A stretch of 64,000 bases of DNA, taken from Mycobacterium sp. (GTDB lineage Bacteria; Actinomycetota; Actinomycetes; Mycobacteriales; Mycobacteriaceae). This document shows, in pieces, positions 1 through 10,042 of the stretch. The stretch is taken from the NCBI RefSeq assembly GCF_025965855.1, contig NZ_JAOPWB010000137.1:1-64000 (forward strand), read 5' to 3'. The notes under the pieces are model-generated. The model was not told where the DNA came from, searched no databases, and was given only the letters and a program-made list of their open reading frames with translations. Positions within the stretch are counted from its first letter, which is position 1. Each line of letters starts with the position of its first letter. A program made the position numbers and the translations under genes.

Positions 1-2193
1 GCTCGGGAAGGCATGCTCGAGCTTCACCTGTCGATCCTGCACGGCGTGGCGGCGCGTTACCGCACCCCGTTCTTCAGCGCGCTCAAGGAGTACAGCCACC
101 GGCCCACCGGCGTCTTTCACGCCCTGCCGATTTCGCAGGGCAAATCGATCGTCAACTCGCACTGGATCAGGGACATGGTGGGCTTTTACGGCCTGGACGT
201 GTTCATGGCCGAGACGTCGGCGACGTGTGGCGGTCTGGACTCACTGCTCGAGCCGACCGGCCCGCTGCGCGAATCCCAGCAGCTCGCGGCGCAAGCCTAC
301 GGGTCGCGTCACACCTACTTCGTCACCAACGGAACGTCGACGGCGAACAAGATCGTCACGCAGGCGTTGGTGGCGCCCGGCGACATCGTGCTGCTGGACC
401 GCAACTGCCATCAGTCCCATCACTACGGGATGATGCTCGCCGGCGCGAATGTCGTTTATCTCGAGGCGTATCCGCTCAATGACTACTCGATGTACGGCGC
501 GGTTCCGCTGCGCGAGATCAAGTCGAAGTTGTTGGCCCTCAAGCGTGCCGGCAAGCTCGACCGGGTCAAGATGATGTCGCTGACGAACTGCACTTTCGAC
601 GGGATCGTCTATGACGTCGAGCGGGTCATGGAGGAGTGCCTGGCCATCAAGCCCGACCTCGTATTCCTTTGGGACGAGGCATGGTTCGCGTTCGCACGTT
701 TTCACCCGGTCTATCGGACACGCACCGCGATGGCCTCGGCCCGGGCACTGCGGGAGCGGCTGCAGGACCCGGACTACAAGCGTCGGTTTGAGGAGCACCT
801 GGCCGCCGAGACCGCCGAGGAACCCAGCGATGACGACCTGTTGGCGCGTCGCCTGATTCCCGACCCGGCACGAGCCCGGGTGCGGGTGTATGCGACCCAA
901 TCGACGCACAAGACGCTGACCGCGCTGCGGCAGGGATCGATGATCCATGTCTTCGATCAGGACTACGACCAGAAGGTGGCGGAGCCGTTCCACGAGGCCT
1001 ACATGGCGCACACTTCCACCTCACCCAACTACCAGATCCTCGCGTCGCTGGATCTCGGTCGCCGACAGGTGGCGTTGGAAGGTGTTGAACTGGTCCAGCG
1101 GCAGATCGAAAACGCGATGCAGCTGCGCGACGCGATCGACAACCATCCCCTACTGAGCAAGTACATGAGGTGCCTGCGGACTTCCGATTTGATCCCGGAG
1201 GGGTTCCGGCCGTCGGCCATCTCCCAGCCCCTGCGCTCGGGTCTGCGCAACATGATGGCCGCCTGGGATCAGGACGAGTTCGTACTCGATCCGTCCAGAA
1301 TCACGTTGTTCATCGGGCCCACCGGCTACGACGGAGACACGTTCAAGCGCCAACAGTTGATGGACCGCTACGGAATTCAGATCAATAAAACGTCGCGCAA
1401 CAGCGTGCTGTTCATGACCAATATCGGCACCACCCGCAGCTCGGTGGCCTTCCTGGTGGAAGTTCTCGTCAACATCGCCCGCGAGCTGGACCAGGACATC
1501 TCCGAGATGAGCCTCGGGGAGCGCGAACACTTCGAGCAGGCGGTGTATCGCCTGACCGAAATGTCCTTGGTGCTGCCCGATTTCAGCGGCTTCCACCCGG
1601 CATTCCGGGATCACAGCGGAAGCGAAGCGACGCCCGAAGGGGATGTCCGCCGAGCGTTCTACCTCTCCTACGACGACACCAATTGCCAATACCTCACCGG
1701 CGAGCAAATTGACGAACGGTTGGACGCGGGAGTCGACATCGTGTCGGCGACTTACGTAACGCCCTACCCTCCGGGGTTTCCGGTGTTGGTGCCCGGGCAG
1801 GTGTTCAGCCGGGAGATACTGCAGTTCATGCGCGACCTCGATACGCCCGAAATCCATGGTTACCGACCGAACTTCGGCTATCGCGTGTACACGGAGAAGG
1901 CCATCGAGATGGTCAGCGAGTCGATCGGGTTAACGCCCAACGGTCACCGTCCTTCGCGACGCAAGGCCGCGCCGAAAACGGCGAAAAAGAAGCCGGCCAA
2001 GCACGGAGGGGCCAACGGCGAGGGAAACCTTCCCGAGGTCGGTCACGACGAGCTGATCGGCCCGAATCAGCCCGGCGACGCGCTCGCGGCGGCCCCGCCA
2101 CCGGCCGATAGCGCTGTCCCCGAGGTCGGTGTGGAAGAACTCATCGGGGGGCAGCAGCCCGGCGACGCGGTGCAGGCCGACAACAGCTCCTAG
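1..2193 (+). CDS. Orn/Lys/Arg decarboxylase family PLP enzyme (5' end outside window)
   Basis: Open frame continues upstream of the ATG at 13; fold-type I motifs FVTNGTSTANKIV, ATQSTHKTLTALRQGS; C-terminal PEVGxxELIG repeats. Confidence 0.85.
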   Translation, partial: AREGMLELHLSILHGVAARYRTPFFSALKEYSHRPTGVFHALPISQGKSIVNSHWIRDMVGFYGLDVFMAETSATCGGLDSLLEPTGPLRESQQLAAQAYGSRHTYFVTNGTSTANKIVTQALVAPGDIVLLDRNCHQSHHYGMMLAGANVVYLEAYPLNDYSMYGAVPLREIKSKLLALKRAGKLDRVKMMSLTNCTFDGIVYDVERVMEECLAIKPDLVFLWDEAWFAFARFHPVYRTRTAMASARALRERLQDPDYKRRFEEHLAAETAEEPSDDDLLARRLIPDPARARVRVYATQSTHKTLTALRQGSMIHVFDQDYDQKVAEPFHEAYMAHTSTSPNYQILASLDLGRRQVALEGVELVQRQIENAMQLRDAIDNHPLLSKYMRCLRTSDLIPEGFRPSAISQPLRSGLRNMMAAWDQDEFVLDPSRITLFIGPTGYDGDTFKRQQLMDRYGIQINKTSRNSVLFMTNIGTTRSSVAFLVEVLVNIARELDQDISEMSLGEREHFEQAVYRLTEMSLVLPDFSGFHPAFRDHSGSEATPEGDVRRAFYLSYDDTNCQYLTGEQIDERLDAGVDIVSATYVTPYPPGFPVLVPGQVFSREILQFMRDLDTPEIHGYRPNFGYRVYTEKAIEMVSESIGLTPNGHRPSRRKAAPKTAKKKPAKHGGANGEGNLPEVGHDELIGPNQPGDALAAAPPPADSAVPEVGVEELIGGQQPGDAVQADNSS

Positions 2194-2361
2194 TGTCGTA
2201 GGTCATCAGTCCGGAGGCGCCCTTTGGGGCTCGGCAAGTCTTCGTCGAGATGCACGCGGGCGGGAAAAAGTACGAGTGGGCTGCACGGTGACGTCGATTT
2301 CGACGGCCAACGAGCTGCGGTTCGCATCGCTTCTGGGCCGAGCGTTCATGGGTTCCAAACC

Positions 2362-2931
2362 TCATCGAGCGCCAGCGCCCGGCAGGCGGTGCTCGATGAT
2401 CGTCAGTGCGCGCTCGCCCCAGCGGATATTCTCCTTTTCGAACGAAATTCCACGCAGCAGCGTCAGATAGGGGCCCACCCTTTCGGCATGGGCCAGGTAT
2501 TCCGCTTCGGTGCGGCCGTCGAGCATCCGAGCCCGCATCCGTTCATAGCGTTGCAGTTTGGCTTTCGCCCATTGCACTCGTTCCACCATGAAGTCGCGTA
2601 CGGCCTGCGCGTTGCCGGCGTCGATGGCCAGGACTTTGACCGCAAGTTCATCGCGGATCGCAGCGGGCTTCGGTGCGCGGGCGGTGAACTGCAGGATTGC
2701 TTCGTAACCTGCCTCGGTCAAGGAGAGCATGCGCTTGTTGGGGCGACGATCTTGGTGCACGATGCGTGCCTGGATGAGACCTTGCTCAGCGAGCCGGTCG
2801 AGTTCTCGATACAACTGCTGCGGGGTCGCCATCCAGAAGTTCGCCACCGAGGCGTCGAAGCGTTTAGCCAGGTCGTATCCGGAGGCCTCGCCCTCGAGGA
2901 GGGCGGCCAACACCGCATCACGCAGCGACAC
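2362..2931 (-). CDS. PadR family transcriptional regulator
   Basis: SLRDAVLAALLEGEASGYDLAKRFDASVANFWMATPQQLYRELDRLAEQG is PadR-like; likely GTG start at 2931. Confidence 0.85.
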   Translation of the reverse strand: MSLRDAVLAALLEGEASGYDLAKRFDASVANFWMATPQQLYRELDRLAEQGLIQARIVHQDRRPNKRMLSLTEAGYEAILQFTARAPKPAAIRDELAVKVLAIDAGNAQAVRDFMVERVQWAKAKLQRYERMRARMLDGRTEAEYLAHAERVGPYLTLLRGISFEKENIRWGERALTIIEHRLPGAGAR

Positions 2932-2952
2932 GGGTAACAGTATAACGAGGTG

Positions 2953-2974
2953 AATAATCAACAAAGTGATTAAT
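2953..2974. promoter_or_regulatory. Candidate PadR operator (imperfect inverted repeat)
   Basis: AATAATCA-ACAAAG-TGATTAAT in the PadR/SnoaL-like divergent intergenic region. Confidence 0.45.
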
Positions 2975-3030
2975 CGCACATCGACATACGGCCGAAGACG
3001 CTTTAGCGTCGACCACACCTACTCAACAAA

Positions 3031-3483
3031 TTGACTAACGTGAGGTATCTCGTGAGTTCTAAGCATCCCTTTCGCAAGGCGGTCGAGGAGCGCGACGAGA
3101 CGGCCATCCAGGCGATGTTGGCCGACACCGTGGTATTCACCAGCCCCGTGGCGTTCAAGCCGTATGTCGGTAAGCCGATCACCGCGGCGATCCTGCGCGG
3201 GGTGCTGCGGGTCTTCGAGGACTTCCACTACGTCCGTGAAATCGCCGACAGCAACGGGCGTGACCACGCGTTCGTGTTCGAGGCCGGGATTTCCGGCGCG
3301 CCGGGCGTCAAGATCACCGGTTGCGACTTCCTGCACTTCAACGACGACGGGCTGATCGACGACTTCATGGTGATGGTGCGGCCGCTGTCGGGCGCCACGG
3401 CACTCTCCGAGGCGATGGGCGCGCAGTTCGATCGGATTCGGCAAGAGGCTGTCGAACTGGCCAACCAGTTCGCCACGGCGTAG
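3031..3483 (+). CDS. SnoaL/NTF2-like fold protein
   Basis: Short alpha+beta barrel-like protein: HPFRKAVEERDETAIQAMLADTVVFTSPV... Confidence 0.65.
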   Translation: MTNVRYLVSSKHPFRKAVEERDETAIQAMLADTVVFTSPVAFKPYVGKPITAAILRGVLRVFEDFHYVREIADSNGRDHAFVFEAGISGAPGVKITGCDFLHFNDDGLIDDFMVMVRPLSGATALSEAMGAQFDRIRQEAVELANQFATA

Positions 3484-3494
3484 GGGTCTTTATC

Positions 3495-4532
3495 ATGCGG
3501 ATCGGATTGGGGATCAACTACGCGGGCGGGTTCAAGGAGGTCGCCGCCGAAGTGGCCGACCTGGAACGCGCCGGGTTGGACATGGTCTTTGTCCCCGAGG
3601 CGTATTCGTTCGACGCGGTGAGCGCGCTGGGCTACCTGGCGGCCAGCACGGAACGGGTTCAGTTGGCCTCGGGCATCCTGCAGCTCTACACGCGCACGCC
3701 CACCCTGACCGCGATGACCGCCGCCGGTCTCGACTACGTCTCCGACGGCCGGTTCACGCTCGGCTTAGGCGCCTCCGGCCCTCAGGTCATCGAGGGTTTC
3801 CACGGCGTGCCCTACGACGCCCCCATTGCGCGCACTCGCGAAGTCATCGACATCTGCCGTCAGGTGTGGCGGCGCGAGACCGTGCAACACCGGGGCAAGC
3901 ACTACACGATCCCGTTGCCCGCCGGACAGGGCAGCGGACTTGGAAAGCCGCTCAAACTCATCAATCAGCCCGTCAGAGAGCGCATTCCGATCCTGGTTGC
4001 CGCGCTGGGGCCCAAGAACGTCGAGCTGGCCGCCGAAATCGCCGAGGGCTGGCAGCCGATCTTTTATCTGCCGGAGAAGGCGCGCGACGTGTGGGGAGAG
4101 GCGCTGGCCGCCGGTCAGGCCAAGCGCGACCCCGCGCTGGGGCAACTGGACGTATACGCCGGACCGGCTCTGGCCATCGGCGAAAACGTCGAGCCACTGC
4201 GCGAATTCGTCAAACCGCACCTCGCGCTCTACATCGGGGGGATGGGCGCCAAGGGCAAGAACTTCTATCACACCCTCGCCACCAAGTATGGTTACGGTCC
4301 GCAAGCCGACCGGATCCAAGAGCTCTATCTGGCCGGCGACAAGGAGGGCGCGGCGAAGGTAGTGCCCGATGAGCTCGTGCGAGACGTCAACTTGATCGGC
4401 ACACGCGAGTTCGTCAAGGAACGTTTGGCCGCGTTCCGCGAGGCGGGGGTAAGCACGCTGAACGTTGCACCCATGGCGGGCACGCCGGCGGAGCGGATCA
4501 AGCTGATCGAGACGTTACGCCAACTGCTTTAG
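3495..4532 (+). CDS. LLM class F420-dependent oxidoreductase
   Basis: MRIGLGINYAGGF...GLDMVFVPEAYSFDAVSALGYLAASTERVQLASGILQLYTRTPTLTAMTAAGLD. Confidence 0.88.
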   Translation: MRIGLGINYAGGFKEVAAEVADLERAGLDMVFVPEAYSFDAVSALGYLAASTERVQLASGILQLYTRTPTLTAMTAAGLDYVSDGRFTLGLGASGPQVIEGFHGVPYDAPIARTREVIDICRQVWRRETVQHRGKHYTIPLPAGQGSGLGKPLKLINQPVRERIPILVAALGPKNVELAAEIAEGWQPIFYLPEKARDVWGEALAAGQAKRDPALGQLDVYAGPALAIGENVEPLREFVKPHLALYIGGMGAKGKNFYHTLATKYGYGPQADRIQELYLAGDKEGAAKVVPDELVRDVNLIGTREFVKERLAAFREAGVSTLNVAPMAGTPAERIKLIETLRQLL

Positions 4533-4542
4533 CGGCACTCCG

Positions 4543-5787
4543 TCAGTTCTGGCGGTGACCATCCCGTCGCAGCCGCATCGCACGACTCGTCGCTGTCACC
4601 AACGCCAGCACCGACATCGCCGCCAAGATCATCGTCGAAACCGCGGGCCCGGCAGTGGTCAATATCAGTGGCAGGCCGAAGCCGACGTAAGTCACAACGT
4701 AGAAGACTCCGACCAGCGCACCGCGCAGGCGCTGCGGCGCCGCGGCTTCGAGATCGATCAAGCCCTCACGCAAACACAGGCCGGACGCGCACCCCAGAAT
4801 CAAGAACAGGGACAGGCCCAGCGCCACCGACATGACCGGCGGGGCCACCGCGGTTACCGCGTAGCCGAGCGCGGCCAGCAGTGCACCGGCGGTGCCGGCG
4901 TGGGGCCCCCATCGAAGCGCGCGGGCCAGCGTTTGAATGAGTCCGCTAACGCCGTTCACGATCAGCGTGGCGGTTCCCGCGGCCATCGGAGCGGCGAGCC
5001 CGGTGTGCACGCGGCTGGGGATGGTGATGAATCCCAAAGTCGCCGAGGCGAACACCCACGGCGCGAGCGGCATGGCCCAACTCAGTGCCCACGCGGTTCC
5101 CCGCCGCGCCGCCGTCGACGGCTCCCAGCCGTGCGCCGTTGCCGGCGCGATCTTGCCCCCGCGCCGCACTGCCACGGCCGAAAAAACCGTCGCCGCCACG
5201 ACGAGGGCGGCGGCGAGCCCGAACGACACCCGAATGCCGAGTTCGCCCGCCCGCGCGATCACGCCCGCCGCGAATGGGCCGACGGCGAAACCGGCGAGCA
5301 ACACCGCTCCAGCGGCGGCCGCACCGGCAGGGCCCCTCAGATCGGAGGCCCATGCGGTGCACGAGCTCATCAAGAGACCGACACCGAGCCCGACGATCAA
5401 ACGTCCCGCCAGCAACACGTCGGGCTGCTGCGACAGCAGCATCGCCAACGTCCCCACCACAGCGGTCATCGAGCCCGCCGACGCCACCGGCCGACGCCCG
5501 AGCGCATCGGACGCGCGCCCGCCGAAAAGCAGTCCGGGCAACAATCCCAGCGCGTAGATCCCGAAGATCGCATCGAGGCCGGCCGCGTCGAGGTGTTGCC
5601 GGTCGCTGATCGACGGCATCAACGCGACGAAGTGGTTGGCGACCCATCCCGTTGACAGCAACAGGGCCAACACGCTGGCGAACACGGCTCGCGTCGCACC
5701 CGACCCGCCGCGCTCGTCCCGCTCCACCGCGGCCGACGCCGATCCCGTCCCGAGCCCAAGGCCGGTTGACGCGTTCGACGAGATCAC
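4543..5787 (-). CDS. MFS transporter
   Basis: Multiple TM segments; GRASDALGRRPV MFS loop motif. Confidence 0.85.
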   Translation of the reverse strand: MISSNASTGLGLGTGSASAAVERDERGGSGATRAVFASVLALLLSTGWVANHFVALMPSISDRQHLDAAGLDAIFGIYALGLLPGLLFGGRASDALGRRPVASAGSMTAVVGTLAMLLSQQPDVLLAGRLIVGLGVGLLMSSCTAWASDLRGPAGAAAAGAVLLAGFAVGPFAAGVIARAGELGIRVSFGLAAALVVAATVFSAVAVRRGGKIAPATAHGWEPSTAARRGTAWALSWAMPLAPWVFASATLGFITIPSRVHTGLAAPMAAGTATLIVNGVSGLIQTLARALRWGPHAGTAGALLAALGYAVTAVAPPVMSVALGLSLFLILGCASGLCLREGLIDLEAAAPQRLRGALVGVFYVVTYVGFGLPLILTTAGPAVSTMILAAMSVLALVTATSRAMRLRRDGHRQN

Positions 5788-5968
5788 TGCTTGTCCTCCC
5801 CGGGTTTGTGCGCGCGGCCGGCCGACAATGCCTACTAGACGTGGCCGCCCAGGGAGTTATTCCCACTTCGGCGCAAGCAAACACATGGCCCGCCGACGCA
5901 AATCGCAGTCAGGTTTGAAATCAGCCGATTTGGTGAACAGATAGCACAACCCGGACGTAGGAGGGCAA

Positions 5969-6250
5969 ATGATCAAGCAAACCGCCGCGGCCGCGATTGC
6001 GTTCGGCGCACTGCTGTCCGGAGCGTGTTCGGCCTCACAGATCATCAACACGGGCGGCGACACGAAATGCAAGGACTTCACCACGCAGGACGAAAAAAAG
6101 CAGAGCGATGAGGTTACCAAGATGCTCAAGGACAAGAACGGGACCGATCCGACCAACGTGGAGATCACGGCGACGCGGCTGTCCGCGATGACGTACTGCC
6201 AAACGCTGGGCAAGCCGGACACCAAGATCTCCGAGGCGCCCCACGGCTGA
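5969..6250 (+). CDS. Small secreted lipoprotein, HdeA-like
   Basis: Signal peptide with lipobox LSGAC; two further Cys (KCKDF, TYCQTL); RBS-like aggaggg upstream. Confidence 0.6.
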   Translation: MIKQTAAAAIAFGALLSGACSASQIINTGGDTKCKDFTTQDEKKQSDEVTKMLKDKNGTDPTNVEITATRLSAMTYCQTLGKPDTKISEAPHG

Positions 6251-6330
6251 CGCCGGTAGCGCGGCACGGGGTTTGAATCACGACCAACCCAAACCTGGCG
6301 GCCGCGCAGCGCGATTCCTAGGCTGCGCGG

Positions 6331-7155
6331 GTGATGTCGACCAACCCGGCGCCGGCATGTGTGTCCCTTCGCGGTGTCAACCGAACGTTCGGGACACGCA
6401 CCGTGCTGCACGACGTCGACATCGAGATCGAACCCGGCGAGGTGGTCGCTTTGCTCGGATCCTCGGGCAGCGGCAAGTCGACGCTGCTGCGGCTCGTCGC
6501 AGGTCTTGATCGTCCGACCCAAGGACGGATCGAGATCGACGGCAAGGCCGTTCGGGGGATCGATCCGCGCTGTGCCATGGTCTTCCAGGAACCCCGACTG
6601 CTGCCGTGGCGATCCTTGGCGGCCAACGTCACATTCGGGCTGCCGCGCGGCACGGGGTCGAAAGCGTCTGGGGCGGTGCAACATTGGCTGGATGTCGTGG
6701 GATTACACGAGTTCGGCAACCACTACCCGCGGCAAGTCTCCGGCGGCATGGCGCAACGGGCAGGCCTGGCACGCGCCCTCGCCCGGCGGCCCGGCGTCCT
6801 GCTGCTCGACGAGCCGCTGGCGGCGCTCGACGCGCTGACCCGGCTGCGGATGCAGGACCTGCTCGACACGGTGCAGCAAGAGGCAGGCACCACCACGCTT
6901 CTGGTGACGCACGACGTTGACGAGGCGGCGATCCTCGCCGACCGCGTGCTCATCCTGCGCGCCGGCGCACGCGCCGAAACAAAAAGCGCCGCAACCATTG
7001 CCGCGACGTTCGACGTTGCCCTCCCCAAGCCGCGGGACCGCGGCGACCCGCGCGTCGCCGCGCTGCGCGACCAGTTGCTGGACGCGCTCGGCGTACCCCG
7101 TCACGGCGGCGCCGGACCGCGGTACGCCATCGAAGAGGAGGCCAGCACGTGGTGA
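6331..7155 (+). CDS. ABC transporter ATP-binding protein, sulfonate/nitrate/taurine type
   Basis: Walker A GSSGSGKST, VSGGMAQRAGLARAL signature, LLLDEPLAALDALTR. Confidence 0.9.
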   Translation: MMSTNPAPACVSLRGVNRTFGTRTVLHDVDIEIEPGEVVALLGSSGSGKSTLLRLVAGLDRPTQGRIEIDGKAVRGIDPRCAMVFQEPRLLPWRSLAANVTFGLPRGTGSKASGAVQHWLDVVGLHEFGNHYPRQVSGGMAQRAGLARALARRPGVLLLDEPLAALDALTRLRMQDLLDTVQQEAGTTTLLVTHDVDEAAILADRVLILRAGARAETKSAATIAATFDVALPKPRDRGDPRVAALRDQLLDALGVPRHGGAGPRYAIEEEASTW

Positions 7156-8117
7156 AAGGGAGCCGCTTGGCGGCGATTTTGCTGCTCATCGCCATCACTG
7201 CCGCGTCTGCCTGCGGTTCGAACGCCGGCACGGCGGCGGCAAAGGGCATCCGGCTGGACTACGCCTACTACAACCCGTTGAGCCTCGTGGTGCGCGATCA
7301 GCGCCTGCTGGAAAGCCAGGGTTACAACGTCACCTGGGTGCTGTCGGCGGGCAGTAACAAGGCCAACGAGGGTCTGCGCTCCAATGGGCTCGACCTCGGG
7401 TCCACCGCCGGCTCGGCCGCGTTGGTCGCGCGGGCCAACGGCACACCGATCAAGATCGTCGACGTGTACAGCAAGCCGGAATGGACGGCTCTTGTTGTCG
7501 CAAAGAATTCGAGCATCAACTCGGTCGCCGATCTGAGGGGCAAGAAGATCGCGGTCACCAAAGGGACCGACCCCTACTTCTTCCTGTTGCAAACGCTTGC
7601 GACATCAGGTCTTTCGCCCGCCGATGTGGAAATCGTCAATCTGCAGCATGCCGACGGTAAAACCGCGCTCGAGCGCGGCGACGTCGACGCCTGGTCCGGA
7701 TTGGACCCCTTCATGGCGCAGACGGTTCAGCAACAGGGTTCGCGGCTGCTGTACCGCAACCCGGATTTCAATTCCTACGGCGTATTGAACGTTCGCGATG
7801 ACTTCAGCACCGCACATCCGGACCTCGTCCAATCCGTGGTCAACAGCTATGAGGAGGCCCGCAAATGGGCGAAGGCCCACCCCGACGAATTGGCGGCGTT
7901 GCTTGCCTCGCTGGCGAAGGTGACCACGAGCGTCGCCCAGGAGGAGCTGCAGCGAACGGCCTTGGACATCTCGCCGGCCCCGGGCGATCCGCAGCGGGCG
8001 GTCCTGACCAACATCTTGCCGATCGCCGTGGCGGACTCCGATATCAGATCCGACGAAGCCGGCCGCGGCGCCTTGAGCACGATCATCGACCCGAAGTACG
8101 CCCGGCAAGCGTCTTGA
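7149..8117 (+). CDS. ABC transporter substrate-binding protein (SsuA-like)
   Basis: Lipoprotein signal; NMT1-like fold; GTG start overlaps upstream stop. Confidence 0.88.
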   Translation: MVKGSRLAAILLLIAITAASACGSNAGTAAAKGIRLDYAYYNPLSLVVRDQRLLESQGYNVTWVLSAGSNKANEGLRSNGLDLGSTAGSAALVARANGTPIKIVDVYSKPEWTALVVAKNSSINSVADLRGKKIAVTKGTDPYFFLLQTLATSGLSPADVEIVNLQHADGKTALERGDVDAWSGLDPFMAQTVQQQGSRLLYRNPDFNSYGVLNVRDDFSTAHPDLVQSVVNSYEEARKWAKAHPDELAALLASLAKVTTSVAQEELQRTALDISPAPGDPQRAVLTNILPIAVADSDIRSDEAGRGALSTIIDPKYARQAS

Positions 8118-8875
8118 GGCTGCGCGCCGCCGCCCCGCGGGCGGTGGTGGGCCTGGTCGTCCCCATTCTGCTGCTGGCGGTGTGGCAACTGGTCACAGCC
8201 GCGGGATTGTTCTCCGCCAGTCAGTTGCCGCCTCCCGGCGACGTGCTGGCCGCCCTCGACGGGCTGCTCCGCCGCGGCGAACTATGGACGCATCTGCAAG
8301 CGAGCCTTTCGCGGGTTCTGCTCGGTTACCTGGCCGGGGTGGTGGCTGCGCTCGCGCTCGGTTCCCTCATCGGGTTATCGGTTATCGCGCGCGGGCTGCT
8401 GGCGCCGACAGTGGCGGCGCTTCGCACGGTGCCCTCGTTGGCGTGGGTGCCGTTGCTGCTCTTGTGGTTTGGGATCGACGAGACCCCGAAGGTGTTGCTC
8501 GTCGCAGTCGGGGCGTTCTTTCCCATCTACACGACGACGGCATCGGCGCTGTCGCACGTGGATCCGCAGCTCCTGGAGGTGGGCCGCGCCTACGGTCGAC
8601 ACGGCGCCTCGTTGTTGACGACCGTGATGCTGCCTGCCGCGGCGCCGGAACTGGTCAACGGGCTGCGATTGGGCCTGGCGAATGCGTGGCTGTTTCTGGT
8701 GGCAGCGGAGCTGATCGCGTCGTCGAAGGGTCTCGGGTTCCTGCTTATCGACAGCCAGAACACCGGTCGCACGGATGTAATGCTGCTGGCAATCGTCCTG
8801 CTCGCCGGATTGGGCAAACTCAGCGACGCCGCGTTGGGTGCGCTCGAGCGCCGGATGGTCGCGCGGCGCCACTAG
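8114..8875 (+). CDS. ABC transporter permease (SsuC-like)
   Basis: BPD-type permease; TTG start overlapping TGA of previous gene (TTGA); RTVPSLAWVPLLLLWFGIDETPKVLLVAVGAFFPIYTTT. Confidence 0.88.
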   Translation: MRLRAAAPRAVVGLVVPILLLAVWQLVTAAGLFSASQLPPPGDVLAALDGLLRRGELWTHLQASLSRVLLGYLAGVVAALALGSLIGLSVIARGLLAPTVAALRTVPSLAWVPLLLLWFGIDETPKVLLVAVGAFFPIYTTTASALSHVDPQLLEVGRAYGRHGASLLTTVMLPAAAPELVNGLRLGLANAWLFLVAAELIASSKGLGFLLIDSQNTGRTDVMLLAIVLLAGLGKLSDAALGALERRMVARRH

Positions 8876-8937
8876 CCCCCGGCTGTCGATTGAAAGGGAT
8901 GACGCCCGCCCGCGGCCATGTGCCGGCCACGGGCACT

Positions 8938-9423
8938 TCAGGCGAGCGCTGACCGGCGTCCGGCCAGCCGTCGCTCGGCATAGGCGCGCCCCCGGCCAGC
9001 ATCGCCCAGCACGAAGCCGGCGATGTCGGCCAGCCTCGCGATGCGTCCGCCACCGCCCCAGGTACCGTCGGGAATCTCGTTGGCAAATACCCAAATACGC
9101 AACGGGTCGCGGTGGTAACGCCCATCCTCGGCATCCAGGATTGCGTCGGTGACGGCGGCGACCATGCTCGCACGACGCTCGTCATCGAACTGACCCTCCG
9201 GCACCGACGCGATCACCCGATAGTGCGGCGCCGCGGGCTCTTCGCCAGCGTGCAGCACGGCCGCGGGCCGGTGCAGCCACACCTTGGCCAGCGCCCGAGC
9301 CGCCGGATTGGCCGGGTCCGCCCCCTCGTGTTCAAGCAGTACGTCGGTCAGCCGGACAAGCAGCGCTCTTTCCGCCTCGGCAGGGAGCGCACCCTCGGGA
9401 ATGTATGCGTCGAGCATGGGCAT
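8938..9423 (-). CDS. Tautomerase-like protein
   Basis: MPMLDAYIPEGALPAEAERALLVRLTDVLLEHEG; two tautomerase-like halves. Confidence 0.6.
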   Translation of the reverse strand: MPMLDAYIPEGALPAEAERALLVRLTDVLLEHEGADPANPAARALAKVWLHRPAAVLHAGEEPAAPHYRVIASVPEGQFDDERRASMVAAVTDAILDAEDGRYHRDPLRIWVFANEIPDGTWGGGGRIARLADIAGFVLGDAGRGRAYAERRLAGRRSALA

Positions 9424-9511
9424 ATCAGGACCTCCAGTTCGTCGGCAAAGCTCTGAATTTACTTTCACAACGCAGCCTATCGAGTCCTGAGTTGCAAAGT
9501 CAAACCCTGCT

Positions 9512-10003
9512 ATGCTGAGCATTGTGTTTGCATCCCGAGACAGCTACAGCGCCGAAAACTGCTCCGTGAAGCGCGCGCTCGACATCGTCGGAGAGAAGTG
9601 GACGCTGCTGGTGCTGCGGGAAGCCTTCTACGGAGCACGGCGCTTCGAGCAGTTCCAGGCCCACGTCGGATGCGCCCGCAACCTGCTCAGCGAACGGCTC
9701 AACACCCTGGTCGAAGCGGGGGTGATGCAGCGTGTTCCTTACCGTGAACCCGGCCAACGCGAACGCCACGAATACCGCCTGACCGATAAGGGTCTCGACC
9801 TGCTGCCCGCCGTTATCGCGCTGATGCGGTGGGGCGACCGCTGGGAGGCCGACCCCGAGGGCCCGGCCGTTGAGATCGTTCACCGCGATTGCGGACGGCC
9901 CGTGGACCTGATGCTGCGCTGCAGTCGCGACGACGTCCCGCTCGGCGCGCGAGACGTTCAGCCCAAGCCTGGCCCCGGAGCCCGCGCCGTGCAGTCCGTG
10001 TAG
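9512..10003 (+). CDS. HxlR family transcriptional regulator
   Basis: CSVKRALDIVGEKWTLLVLREAFYGARRFEQFQ HxlR wHTH motif. Confidence 0.92.
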   Translation: MLSIVFASRDSYSAENCSVKRALDIVGEKWTLLVLREAFYGARRFEQFQAHVGCARNLLSERLNTLVEAGVMQRVPYREPGQRERHEYRLTDKGLDLLPAVIALMRWGDRWEADPEGPAVEIVHRDCGRPVDLMLRCSRDDVPLGARDVQPKPGPGARAVQSV

Positions 10004-10042
10004 CATCACGCGCTCGCACTGAACACGTTGTGGTGCAGGGCT

